DNA of 64,000 bases from NCBI GenBank assembly GCA_963814865.1, contig CAWFEN010000010.1:744001-808000 (forward strand), written 5' to 3'. This document shows, in pieces, positions 50,862-59,493 of the stretch (within the stretch, counting starts at the first letter, position 1; each line of letters opens with the position of its first letter). The DNA comes from AP-15 sp963814865. Lineage in GTDB: Bacteria > Pseudomonadota > Alphaproteobacteria > ATCC43930 > CGMCC-115725. The translations under genes were made by a program, and so were the position numbers. The notes beneath the pieces are model-generated. The model had not been told where the DNA came from, made no database searches, and saw only the letters and a program-made list of their open reading frames with translations.

Positions 50862-51053
50862 TCAGCCATCGGATTGATTGCTGATTTTGTTGGAGAGATG
50901 CGCTTTCCAATAAGCATCCACCTTCTGACTCTGCCGATCGAAGTGGCCAGGGGACGAGGCATTCTTGCTCGTGACCGACGGCGCGGCGACGATCTGCTGC
51001 TGCCGCCAGCCCGGCACGACCGCCGTCGCGCCGGCGAGCATCGTGCGTTTCAT
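50862..51053 (-). CDS. Small secreted or periplasmic protein (63 residues), unrecognised
   Basis: MKRTMLAGATAVVPGWRQQQ opens with a short weak signal-like stretch, then SPGHFDRQSQKVDAYWKAHL. AAGGAGG at nine bases before ATG 51053 is strong evidence for translation. Motif copy 5 stands 97 bases upstream on the same strand. The family is unknown. It lies directly upstream of the PRC-barrel gene (51-base gap) and may be co-transcribed. Confidence 0.55.
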   Translation of the reverse strand: MKRTMLAGATAVVPGWRQQQIVAAPSVTSKNASSPGHFDRQSQKVDAYWKAHLSNKISNQSDG

Positions 51054-51149
51054 CTATTTCTGCCTCCTTGCTGCCGTTTTGATCCCAGCAACCACCGGGA
51101 TTGCCGATTCCAGCCAATCAATTTATAATGGTTATCGCGAGATCGCGTC

Positions 51150-51169
51150 GTCAGACTCGGAAACTACTT
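51150..51169 (-). promoter_or_regulatory. Stress-region motif, copy 5
   Basis: Minus strand: AAGTAGTTTCCGAGTCTGAC. Points to the small secreted gene and PRC-barrel gene. Confidence 0.6.
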
Positions 51170-51262
51170 AGGCTGATGTTGCCGGAGGTGATGCAGGAAT
51201 GGTTCGTGTCCTGACCTGCCCTGCCGACCCGCTCGTTCATCGGGGAAGGCGCGGAGGGCGCC

Positions 51263-53653
51263 CTACGCGATCCCGAAGCGGGTGAATACCGGAACCTTGA
51301 CCGCGTCCAAAAGAAAGGCGAAAGCGGCCGATGCGGCAAGGACGCCGGCTACCGCCGAGACCGGCAGCGGCGTCATTGCGATCCCACCGACGGCCAATGT
51401 CGAAGCGACCACGATATCGGCAACGGACGATACGCCGAGCCAGAAGCTCGGGCGAGAGGACCACAGCCGCGGACGTCCACGATTGGTATAGGTCGTTGCC
51501 TGGTTGCCGAACACGATCGCGACAAAGGCCAACGTCCTCAGCGCGCCGATGCCGAACCCCATCCGCCAGGCGCCGAGAGCCAGGACGGAGGTACAAAAGA
51601 CCAGTTCGCCAATTCCCATGATGACGCCGGCGACTGTCAGATTGCCGATGTGCCACGCATTCGGCATGGGCGACGGCCGCACGTTGTCGGTCGTCAACGA
51701 CATGCCGAGGAAGTCGCCGGTGATCATGATCAGAACCATCAGCAAGGGCGTCAGGATCGCATGCCTGGTCATGATCAGGCCGACAGCCAGGAAAAGCACC
51801 TGCACTGTCTTCTTGGTAATGGAGTTCAGCGCATAGCTCAGGATGCGCTGAAAAATCACCCGACCTTCCTTGACCGAGGCAACGATGCCGGCGAGTCCGG
51901 GCTCGGTCAGCACCATGCCAGCGGCCGATTTGGCGACGTCCGTTGCCGTCGAGACAGCGATGCCGATCTGCGCCTGGCGCAGCGCCGGTGCATCGTTGGC
52001 GCCGTCGCCGCACATGCCGACGATATAGCCGCCCGTCTGGAACTCCTTTACGAGCTTGTACTTGTCCTCCGGCAATACGCCGGCGAACACCGCGAACGTC
52101 TCGGGGCGCACATCGTGGGGGATCGGCCCGGGCGGACAGACGGCGCCATCGAGCCCCACCGCATGAGCCACGATGGCCGCGGTCGCCGGCGCATCGCCGG
52201 TGACCATGACGGTGCGCACGCCTAACTCGTGCAATTCGGTGACGAGCGCCGCGGAGTCCGCGCGCGGCGGGTCGCTGAGGGCAATCAGCCCAGCGAGCTT
52301 CATCGCTTCCTGCGGTCCGGTCGCGACCGCCAGCACCCTGAAACCCTGTCCCTCGAGCTCCTTCGCCGCCGCTGTTGCGATCGGCGACGGCTGGGCGAGG
52401 CCGATGACCGCGGCAACGGCGCCCTTCACGACACGCCGGGTCCCGCCGGGCAGCCCGCCGCCCGATACCGCGACCGTCGCCTCGGACATCTTCGTTGCCG
52501 GATCGAACGGGACGAATTTTACCAGATGGGGCACATCGCCGACGGCCTTGCCGCCTGCGGCCATGCGAATGGCTCCGTCTACCGGGTCCTGCCCACCATC
52601 CGAGCTGGCGAGCGCCGCCAGCATCAGAACCTGTGCCGCGTCGAAGCCGGACATCGGACGAACATTCGTCACCGTCAGCGCATTGCGCGTCAAGGTGCCG
52701 GTCTTGTCGGCGCACAAGACATCCATCGACGCCGCTTCATCAACCGCCGACAGTCGGGTTGGAAGGACGCCTCGAGTTGCCAAGGCCCGCGCGCCGAGTG
52801 CCGACGCAAGAGTGAAGGTGGCCGGCAACGCGACCGGTATCGATGCGAGGACCGCCGTCAGCACCAGCGGAATGATCTCGGCAAGCGCCAATCCCAGAAA
52901 GCAGGCATAGGCCACCAGCATCACGATGACGACGCCATTGAACAGGGCGAGATTGCGCACGACGCGCAGCACCGCCTTCTGCTGCGAGCTCGCGACATGG
53001 GCGGTGCGGACGAGCTCCGCGGTGCGGCCGAATTTGGTGCGCGCCCCGGTCGCAGTCACCTCCGCCTCAGCCTCGCCACGCCGCACCAGCGCCCCGGCAA
53101 AAGTCTGCACCCCCGCGCCCGCCTCGATCGGGATCGATTCACCGGTCAGCATGGATTGGTCGAGCAGGATTTCTCCATCGGTGAGCTGCGCATCGGCGGC
53201 GACCACGCCGCCCAGCGACAGCTTCACCACATCGCCCGGCACCAGTTCGGTCGCGGGGACGGTTTGCCACGCACCGTCACGCCGCACCGACGCGCTCAGC
53301 GCCAGCCGCGACTTCAACGCGGCAAGGGTCGCCTGGGCACGGCTCTCCTGGAGCAGTCCGAGTGCGGCATTGAACACCAGCAGAAGGGCGATGATCGCGG
53401 CCTCGACATACTTGCCGAGCACCAGCTCGAGCACGATCGCAGCCTCGAGCATCCATGGAACCGGCGCCCAGAATTTTTCAAGCGCCATGGCCAATGGATG
53501 CAGCGTCGTATCGGGCGTCGCGTTCGGGCCGAACTTCTCCAGCCGGTAGCGCGCCTCGTCGCTCGTCAAGCCGCTCGGCGGGCCGACACCAGGGATGCTC
53601 TCCGGCCTGGCAGGTAAAGCGTCGACCGCGGACAGCGGGGTGGTCATCGACAT
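51263..53653 (-). CDS. Plasma-membrane proton-efflux type (IIIA) P-type ATPase
   Basis: A 796-residue P-type ATPase. The N-terminal cation ATPase domain is GLTSDEARYRLEKFGPNATP. Membrane helices include WMLEAAIVLELVLG. The actuator motif is MLTGESIPIEAG (TGES). The phosphorylation site is VLCADKTGTLTRN. The hinge is GMCGDGANDAPALRQAQIGI. The short length, lack of a large C-terminal transport domain and ASVKEGRVIFQRILSYAL pattern fit the H+-exporting type IIIA family rather than the Ca2+ or Mg2+ pumps, though the ion is inferred. It probably exports protons using ATP, which fits acid or energy stress. The gene stands alone: the nearest minus-strand gene upstream ends at 53875. Confidence 0.85.
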   Translation of the reverse strand: MSMTTPLSAVDALPARPESIPGVGPPSGLTSDEARYRLEKFGPNATPDTTLHPLAMALEKFWAPVPWMLEAAIVLELVLGKYVEAAIIALLLVFNAALGLLQESRAQATLAALKSRLALSASVRRDGAWQTVPATELVPGDVVKLSLGGVVAADAQLTDGEILLDQSMLTGESIPIEAGAGVQTFAGALVRRGEAEAEVTATGARTKFGRTAELVRTAHVASSQQKAVLRVVRNLALFNGVVIVMLVAYACFLGLALAEIIPLVLTAVLASIPVALPATFTLASALGARALATRGVLPTRLSAVDEAASMDVLCADKTGTLTRNALTVTNVRPMSGFDAAQVLMLAALASSDGGQDPVDGAIRMAAGGKAVGDVPHLVKFVPFDPATKMSEATVAVSGGGLPGGTRRVVKGAVAAVIGLAQPSPIATAAAKELEGQGFRVLAVATGPQEAMKLAGLIALSDPPRADSAALVTELHELGVRTVMVTGDAPATAAIVAHAVGLDGAVCPPGPIPHDVRPETFAVFAGVLPEDKYKLVKEFQTGGYIVGMCGDGANDAPALRQAQIGIAVSTATDVAKSAAGMVLTEPGLAGIVASVKEGRVIFQRILSYALNSITKKTVQVLFLAVGLIMTRHAILTPLLMVLIMITGDFLGMSLTTDNVRPSPMPNAWHIGNLTVAGVIMGIGELVFCTSVLALGAWRMGFGIGALRTLAFVAIVFGNQATTYTNRGRPRLWSSRPSFWLGVSSVADIVVASTLAVGGIAMTPLPVSAVAGVLAASAAFAFLLDAVKVPVFTRFGIA

Positions 53654-53874
53654 GTTCCAGTTACGCTCCGATGGTCGTTGGGTTCACCAGCAGCAAACAG
53701 GGCTCCCGCTAGGGTCGGCGGGTCAGATCGCCGCCGGCTCCAGCGCGTTCACGCCGGCATGCAGGTCAGCGCGTGAGGGGTTGGCCGTGCCGAGGATCGC
53801 CTTGGCGCGAGCCATCGGTCGTTACTGCGTCGCGCGAGCTGGGGGAGACCCGAGCCGGGGGCAGGCAGGCGTCG
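53654..53874. other. Short intergenic region, nothing recognised
   Basis: About 220 bases between two minus-strand genes. I see no gene, motif copy or hairpin with a T run. Confidence 0.35.
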
Positions 53875-54756
53875 CTACTCGACGGCTTCACCCCGCTCGT
53901 GTGCGCTGGTTCCTGACACGCCCAATGGGACGTCCTTCATCAGCGGGACACGGGCGGCGCCATTGGCGCCAGCCGCCTTGCCGGGTCTCTCGAGAAGCTC
54001 GAGGAACGGCTTGATGATGTCGATCGGCATCGGAAAGACGACGGTGGAATTCTGTTCGGCGCCGATCTCCGTCAGGGTTTGCAGATAGCGCAGCTGCATG
54101 GCGGCTGGGATGCTCGAGAGGATCTGGGCGGCGTTGACCAGGGTTTGCGAGGCCTGGAATTCGGCTTCCGCATGGATGACCTTGGCGCGCCGGTCGCGTT
54201 CCGCCTCTGCCTGCTTGGCAATGGCGCGCACCATGTTATCCGTCAGCTCGACGGTTCGGATCTCGACGTTGCTGACTTTGATCCCCCAGGTTTCGGTCTG
54301 GGTATCCAGGATGCTCTGAACGTCGGTGCTGAGCTTTTTTCGTTCGGACAGCATTTCGTCGAGCTCATGCTGCCCCAGCACTGCGCGCAAGGTCGTCTGA
54401 GCAAGCATGGTTGTGGCGGGAAGGTAGGACTGAACCTGAATGATGGCGCGTTCGGGATTGACGACGTTGAAGTACAGAACCGCGTCGACCTTCATCGAAA
54501 CGTTGTCGCGGGAGATCACATCCTGGCTCGGTATCTCGATGACCTGGATGCGCAAATCGACCCGCACCATTTCCTGAAAGAATGGGATCAGCAGCACCAG
54601 GCCCGGCCCCTTGACTTTCTGAAAGCGGCCCAGGGTAAAGACCACAGCTCGCTCATATTGGCGCAGGACCTTCACGGCCGCCCGGATCAGAGCCAGGGCC
54701 AAGAAAAAGGCCACGATAACCACGATCGGGATGATATACAGCGATGAGGATAACAC
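53875..54756 (-). CDS. SPFH/stomatin (slipin-type) membrane protein
   Basis: A 293-residue protein with one N-terminal membrane helix (SLYIIPIVVIVAFFLALALI) and a band-7/SPFH domain (YERAVVFTLGRFQKVKGPGL, IPFFQEMVRVDLRIQVIEIP). A C-terminal helix (IAKQAEAERDRRAKVIHAEA) completes the slipin pattern. Such proteins assemble in membrane microdomains. Usually an NfeD-type gene lies next to them; none is visible here. Start GTG 54756 is chosen because it precedes the membrane helix and has AAAGG upstream; longer frames up to 54879 carry an unusual leader. Motif copy 6 lies 163 bases upstream. Confidence 0.85.
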   Translation of the reverse strand: MLSSSLYIIPIVVIVAFFLALALIRAAVKVLRQYERAVVFTLGRFQKVKGPGLVLLIPFFQEMVRVDLRIQVIEIPSQDVISRDNVSMKVDAVLYFNVVNPERAIIQVQSYLPATTMLAQTTLRAVLGQHELDEMLSERKKLSTDVQSILDTQTETWGIKVSNVEIRTVELTDNMVRAIAKQAEAERDRRAKVIHAEAEFQASQTLVNAAQILSSIPAAMQLRYLQTLTEIGAEQNSTVVFPMPIDIIKPFLELLERPGKAAGANGAARVPLMKDVPLGVSGTSAHERGEAVE

Positions 54757-54918
54757 GGCGTGCGCCTTTCGGTAGGAGAGCGGCAGATTTACGGTCCAAC
54801 GGCTGAGGTTCAGCAGCCGAACAGCTCGATCTGAGCACCGGTCGGCGTCGGCTGTGGCGGTTCGGATCGCCTCACCCAAGGCTGGCGATGAGAATGTATC
54901 GGGCGATGATGCCGCCGC

Positions 54919-54939
54919 GGCAGGCTCGGAAACTACCTA
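54919..54939 (-). promoter_or_regulatory. Stress-region motif, copy 6 (before the slipin gene)
   Basis: Minus strand: TAGGTAGTTTCCGAGCCTGC. Points to the slipin gene. Confidence 0.6.
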
Positions 54940-55064
54940 CGTGCCTTCGGCCACCGACGATCACCTTTGCGCGCCGCCGGGAGATCTGGCTGGGGCATTG
55001 GACTTGGCCGGCTGACTTCGAGTCGAGCGCGCTCTGCGCGGGAGTTACATAGAAATCGGAATCT

Positions 55065-55097
55065 ATGAGTATGAGTACTCATGGTAGTATTACTCAT
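55065..55097. promoter_or_regulatory. Nested inverted repeats, possible operator
   Basis: ATGAGTACTCAT at 55071-55082 is a perfect palindrome. Further half sites (TATGAGT at 55064 and TACTCAT at 55091) flank it. It sits between the divergent slipin and tiny membrane genes. A regulator-binding role is likely but unproven. Confidence 0.4.
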
Positions 55098-55251
55098 TGC
55101 AGTTCTATGTTGGCGACCCGATATACCGGTACATCTTCGACCCCTTTGACTCGGCGGCCACGCCACAGTTGGTTCGACTGACCCTGGTGTAAAACCGCCA
55201 GCCGCGGCCGCTCGGCACGGATTGCCGACAAAACTGATGAAAGAAGAACCG

Positions 55252-55434
55252 ATGGGCCTAATCCTGATCATCGTTCTGCTCGTGATCCTTTTCGGCGGCG
55301 GGTTCGGGTTTTACCGCGGCGGCTATTACCGTCAAGGCGGACCGGTCGGAATCGGCGGCATACTCGGATTGATCCTTGTCGTCCTCGTGATCGGGTGGCT
55401 GGTGCAAGGGCACCTCGGGTCCCTAACCTTCTGA
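55252..55434 (+). CDS. Small DUF3309-like membrane protein (60 residues)
   Basis: MGLILIIVLLVILFGGGFGF, then a glycine/tyrosine loop (YRGGYYRQGGPVGIGG) and a second helix (GGILGLILVVLVIGWLVQG). The LFGGGFGF core equals that of the 26-residue gene at 39184. Such two-helix hydrophobic proteins of the DUF3309 type have no known function and often accompany stress genes. ATG 55252 follows AAGAAGA. Confidence 0.6.
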   Translation: MGLILIIVLLVILFGGGFGFYRGGYYRQGGPVGIGGILGLILVVLVIGWLVQGHLGSLTF

Positions 55435-55676
55435 GCTCCGAGAAATCGAGGCCGGCCATGACGTGATCGGCCGGAGTGGATCGTGCAGATTTCAGCTTCG
55501 GCCGATTGCACAGACTGGCTGCGCCACGCGGCTGGCGCTGCCTACCTGCCTCCCGCAGCCGGGCTCGGAAGGATTTGCTAGCGCCACTTGAGCCAGGCCC
55601 CGACCGCGACGGCGCCAGCAATCTGCCTCTCCGGCGTGTCACGCCAGAGGAATCTTCGGATCTCCCCGCTCCCCAT

Positions 55677-55696
55677 AAGTAATTTCCGAGGCTACC
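55677..55696 (+). promoter_or_regulatory. Stress-region motif, copy 7 (before the ECF sigma factor)
   Basis: AAGTAATTTCCGAGGCTACC, 255 bases before the sigma-factor gene and 31 bases before a doubtful frame at 55728-55943 (71 codons, GTG start, no known family). The stretch 55435-55951 has no other gene. Confidence 0.5.
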
Positions 55697-55951
55697 CGGG
55701 ATCGAACCCCGTTGGCATGTTCGCGAAGTGCGGGTGGGCCGGAGGGTCGTGCGAGTGGGTCTGAAGATCCTATACCGGAATGCGCAGCGGCCGGGTGAAG
55801 CCGGCATGAAGCTTGTCCCTGATCAGTCTCATAGAGTAACCGAGAGAAAGATACTGGAAGAACTGGGCTTCATCGTAATCGAGACGTCTTCTGCGCCCGT
55901 CTCCCGGTTGTCGCGGTCGGATGGTAATTTATCAAAAATATAGGGGCTAGG

Positions 55952-56542
55952 ATGAACGACTTTGGTCTACTTCTCGAGAAAGAAATACCGCGGCTGCGGC
56001 GCTATGCTCGGGCGTTAACCCACGACAGATCCCGGGCGGACGACCTCGTCCAGGACACGCTGGTCCGCGCAATCGCGAAGCAATGTTACTGGCAGTATGG
56101 TACCGACCTGCGCGCTTGGCTCTTCACCATAATGCATCACCAGAATGCGGATGTTATCCGACGCAGCGTGCGCGAAGGCAGAGCCGTCGCGATCGACGAG
56201 ATGACGCCATTCCGTACCACCGCAGCCGATCCGACAGAGCTGCTGGCGTTGCGCGATCTCGATCGCGCTCTCGCCTTGATTCGCGAGGAGCAGCGCCAGG
56301 TGATTCTTCTGATCGGTCTCGAAGGCACTTCATATGAAGAGGCCGCGACGATCCTCGATGTGCCGATCGGAACCATTCGCTCGCGCTTGTCGCGCGGCCG
56401 CACGGCGCTCCGCATATTGATGGGCTGGGGAGACGGAACCGAGGCGACGAACGGTGCGGCTATGACGGGTGCCGCGCCGAAGCGCCGGCGCTTCGTCCCT
56501 GATGTTGAGCGAACTCAGAATTCTGCTTTGCTGCCGGTGTAA
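55952..56542 (+). CDS. ECF-type RNA polymerase sigma factor
   Basis: A 196-residue sigma factor. Region 2 is EIPRLRRYARALTHDRSRAD then DLVQDTLVRAIAKQ, with DLRAWLFTIMHHQNADVIRR. Region 4 has LIREEQRQVILLIGLEGTSY and EEAATILDVPIGTIRSRLSR. This organisation resembles the EcfG-like and related alphaproteobacterial ECF groups. The gene has no NepR or PhyR partner next to it, so it is not the typical general stress switch locus. A 31-residue C-terminal tail (PKRRRFVPDVERTQNSALLP) is extra. It probably directs stress transcription and may be self-controlled through motif copy 7. Confidence 0.88.
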   Translation: MNDFGLLLEKEIPRLRRYARALTHDRSRADDLVQDTLVRAIAKQCYWQYGTDLRAWLFTIMHHQNADVIRRSVREGRAVAIDEMTPFRTTAADPTELLALRDLDRALALIREEQRQVILLIGLEGTSYEEAATILDVPIGTIRSRLSRGRTALRILMGWGDGTEATNGAAMTGAAPKRRRFVPDVERTQNSALLPV

Positions 56543-56651
56543 CCGCCGGGACGGGGTTGATCGCCATGGGCGCCTTGGCGGCGGACGCAGCGGCGAGTTT
56601 GACCTCGATTGCGACTGGCTTGCCGTGGTGCCGCTGTCGCGGATCAGGCGG

Positions 56652-57512
56652 TCAGGCCCGCGCTGGATTTCGTTTCTCTCGCGTCGCTTGACGTTCGATC
56701 TCTGCGTTCAATTCAGCCCCGGCGAGGACGACGTAGGCGGTCAGATAGAACCAGAGCAGCAAAATCATCACGGCACCGAGCGAGCCGTAGGTCTTGTCGT
56801 AGCTTCCGACCTTCGAGACGTAGGTCGTGAAGGCGATCGAACCCAAGATCCAGAGCGCGGTTGCCGCAACCGATCCCCAACTGAGCCATTGCCATGTCGG
56901 CGCCGCCCGATCCGGGGCGTAGCGGTAGACGATGGCGAGCGCAAGGCTGACGATCCCGGCCAGCAGCGGCCAGCGGACGAGACCCAGCGCTTCGCCCCAA
57001 GCGTCGGATATCGGCAGCAGGGCGGAAGCCGCGGGCAGCACCGCCACCAGCGCAAGCGCGGCGACGCCGAAGAGCGCAAGGCCCGAGCCGAGCGCCACGG
57101 CGCGTAGGTTGAACGAGATGAACCCGCGCTTCTCCTCCTCGCCGTAGCAGGTGTTGACGGCGGTCATCAGCATGCTCGTTGCCGACCACATGCTCCAGAA
57201 GGCGACCCCGACGCTGACGACGAGGCCGATGCCGAACCTCGTGGCCGAGCCTTGGACAAGGGCTTGCAGCCACGCGGCGATGAGTTTGACGGCTTCCGGC
57301 GGGAGCACGCCCCGCATAGATCCGATCTGCTGCTCCACCACGCCTGGATCAACGACGAGACCGTAAAGCGAAACCACCGCCGTCAGCGTCGGAAAGAGGG
57401 AGAAGAACATTTGAAAGGCGACGCCGGCGGCGAGGACCGAGAGGTTGTCCCTGCCCATCCGGCGCCGCGCAGCCACCATGATCGCCCACCAGCCTGCCAT
57501 CGGGGTTACCAC
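56652..57512 (-). CDS. YihY/virulence factor BrkB family membrane protein
   Basis: A 286-residue membrane protein with about six helices. Family signatures are NLSVLAAGVAFQMFFSLFPT, the VEQQIGSMRGVLPPEAVKLI segment, FWSMWSATSMLMTAVNTCYG and YDKTYGSLGAVMILLLWFYL. Once thought to be RNase BN, these proteins have an unclear function. GTG 57512 and ATG 57500 are both possible starts. No cleaved signal peptide. Confidence 0.85.
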   Translation of the reverse strand: MVTPMAGWWAIMVAARRRMGRDNLSVLAAGVAFQMFFSLFPTLTAVVSLYGLVVDPGVVEQQIGSMRGVLPPEAVKLIAAWLQALVQGSATRFGIGLVVSVGVAFWSMWSATSMLMTAVNTCYGEEEKRGFISFNLRAVALGSGLALFGVAALALVAVLPAASALLPISDAWGEALGLVRWPLLAGIVSLALAIVYRYAPDRAAPTWQWLSWGSVAATALWILGSIAFTTYVSKVGSYDKTYGSLGAVMILLLWFYLTAYVVLAGAELNAEIERQATREKRNPARA

Positions 57513-57589
57513 CGAAAAGTTAATTGCCCGGCGCCCGGCCGTGCTTGATTGCCGCAGGGAAGAGGATTTCGGCCTCCGGGCTCGGATGA

Positions 57590-57655
57590 TCAGCGCAGTC
57601 CCAAAAAGCCTGCGATCACGATTGCCACTACAACCATACCAATGATGTAAAACAT
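57590..57655 (-). CDS. Tiny membrane peptide (21 residues)
   Basis: MFYIIGMVVVAIVIAGFLGL then R, ending at 57590. GGAGCAGGAG precedes the start at ATG 57655. A single hydrophobic helix, too short for ordinary gene calling. It lies 78 bases upstream of yihY on the same strand. Confidence 0.5.
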   Translation of the reverse strand: MFYIIGMVVVAIVIAGFLGLR

Positions 57656-57801
57656 ACCATTCTCCTGCTCCGGTCTGTCACCTTGCGTGCGGCATCATCA
57701 GACCATATCGAGAGATTAAGCGGCGGCGGTATGAAGTGGACCCCAGGCGCGGGACCATTGACGCCGGCTTGTTGGTTGTAAGCGCTGCCGTTCCGATCTC
57801 G

Positions 57802-58754
57802 TCAAATCAAGCTACAAGGACTTTGTGGTGGCTGTTGCGGCTGTGGGTATGTGGGCAACGCGCCCGCGTTGTCCAAGCGCAGCGTCATATCCACAGCTAT
57901 CTCGCCGAGCGCGCCGGTGATGCCTTCGCGCCAGACTGCCATCGGCGTCCGGTTCGCCAGCGCCTGATGCGGCCGCCGGTGGTTGTAGAAGGCGAACCAG
58001 GCGCCGATCCCGGCCTTGGCCTCGCGGCCGTCGGCATAGCCTTTCAGGTAGATGTCCTCGTATTTCAGCGCTGCGCCACAACCGTTCGACGAAGACGTTG
58101 TCCATCCAGCGGCCCCGCCCGTCCATCGAGATCGCGATGCCGGCCGCGACCAAGCGTGCCGGTAAAGGCGGCGCTGGTGAACTGGCTGCCTTGATCGGTG
58201 TTGAAGATCTCCGGCGTGCCGAAGCGCGCCAGCGCCTCCTCGAGCGCCGAGACGCAGAACGACACGTCCATCGTGTTCGACAGCCGCCACGCCAGCACCG
58301 CCCGGCTCGCCCAGTCGATCACCGCCACCAGATAGAGAAAGCCGCGCCCGATCGGCAAATAAGTGATGTCGGCCGCCCAGACCTGGTTCGGCCGGTCGAT
58401 CGCCAGATTGCGCAGCAGGTAGGGAAAGATCTTGTGCCCCGGCGCCGGCTTCGTCGTCCGCGGCTTCGGCCCCAAGGCGGCGATGCCCATCCGGCGCATC
58501 AGCCGCTGCACCCGCTTGCGGTTGATCGCATGCCCCTCGGCCCGCAGCATTGCCGTCATCCGCCGCGAGCCGAGAAACGGCCAAGCCGTGAACAGCTCGT
58601 CGACCCGCCGCATCAGCGCCAGATCGTTGTCGTTCGCCGGCGGCGGCTGGCGATAGACGCCGGAGCGCGCCACCCCGAGCAGCGCGCATTGCCGGCGGAT
58701 CGACGGCTGGCGGTGATCGCGATCGACGAGCGCGCGACGGTCCGGGGCGCTCAT
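57802..58754 (-). pseudogene. IS3-family transposase OrfB, broken by two frameshifts
   Basis: Segments in three frames: PSIRRQCALLGVARSGVYRQ with NRKRVQRLMRRMGIAALGPK; then the DDE core VWAADITYLPIGRGFLYLVA, EIFNTDQGSQFTS; then VERLWRS and, in the last frame, YEDIYLKGYADGREAKAGIG with YNHRRPHQALANRTPM. Breaks lie near 58150 and 58070. All three catalytic residues remain, but the frame is lost. Confidence 0.85.
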
Positions 58755-59031
58755 CTTCCGGACCTCCTGGCTAAAAAATCCCGCTCCACCGTCAGCTGCC
58801 CGATCTTGGCGTGCAGCTTCTCGATCTCGCGTTCCCGGTCGGCCTCGGCGTCGCGACCGACCCCGGGGTCAAAGGCGCGTGCCGCCTGCTCCTGAAGCTG
58901 CTTCTTCCAGGCGTAGATCTGGTTCGGATGGACCTCGTAGCGCTGTGCCAGATCGGCTACCGTCGACTGCTCCCGCAGCGCCTCCAAGGCGATCTTCGCC
59001 TTCAGCGCCGCATCGATCTTCCGTCTCCACC
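58751..59031 (-). CDS. IS3-family transposase OrfA
   Basis: KIDAALKAKIALEALREQST, DLAQRYEVHPNQIYAWKKQL and a C-terminal coiled coil (REIEKLHAKIGQLTVERDFL) define OrfA with its helix-turn-helix and zipper. The start codon is unclear: no ATG is in frame upstream of KIDAALK. Its stop overlaps the OrfB start, as in IS3 elements, where programmed frameshifting makes OrfAB. Confidence 0.75.
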
Positions 59032-59032
59032 A

Positions 59033-59181
59033 TGATCATCGTCGGGATCATCCGTAGCGTGTTCGGCATCGGCTTCTTCTGCTGGCTGCTGTTCACGCTC
59101 GCCGTCTACGCGGATACCTCCGTGACAAAAGGTCAATCGGTCGCGCCTTCCACCACCACCACGGCGCGCCAGAGAATATAG
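59033..59181 (+). pseudogene. Truncated membrane-protein fragment
   Basis: MIIVGIIRSVFGIGFFCWLL then FTLAVYA resembles the first helix of a small alphaproteobacterial membrane protein family. The expected continuation (ALPFFxG) is absent; a stop follows at 59179. It lies at the edge of the IS3 element, so it was probably cut by the insertion. Confidence 0.45.
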
Positions 59182-59493
59182 CTGAAGACGGTGGGTGGTG
59201 GCAGCGGAAATCCGGTCCGGACCTCCGCGCCGCTTGGCGTGACCGTCGCCCCCTCAAGGTTGGAAGGAGTTGAACTCGTGGACGATGGCGGCGGGATCGC
59301 CGTCATATTCGGCGGAGGGCAGGATGCCGAATTTGTCGTTGCCGGCCTGGAAGACGGTGATGCTGCAGAGCATCAGGGTGGTGGCGGGGATTCCAGGCTT
59401 GGGCGTGAGCGGTTGAGAGGGGTTGAGACATTGTTCCGGCTCCTGTCTGGAGGCGGGGACCATCCCCGCGCGACAGCCGCCCGAAATGTCCGA
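59182..59493. other. Unrecognised stretch
   Basis: A 69-codon frame on the minus strand (59254-59463) includes LCSITVFQAGNDKFGILPSA, which looks coding, but I cannot name a family. It may be the remains of a disrupted gene next to the GFA half. Confidence 0.3.

Noticed and set aside
33305..55696. The seven-copy motif as a classic EcfG promoter
   Set aside because: The EcfG consensus (GGAAC, spacer, CGTT) is not found at consistent spacing in the seven copies, so I describe it only as an unknown regulatory motif.
55728..55943. 71-codon gene before the ECF sigma factor
   Set aside because: GTG start without a convincing ribosome site and no recognisable family; mentioned only within motif copy 7.
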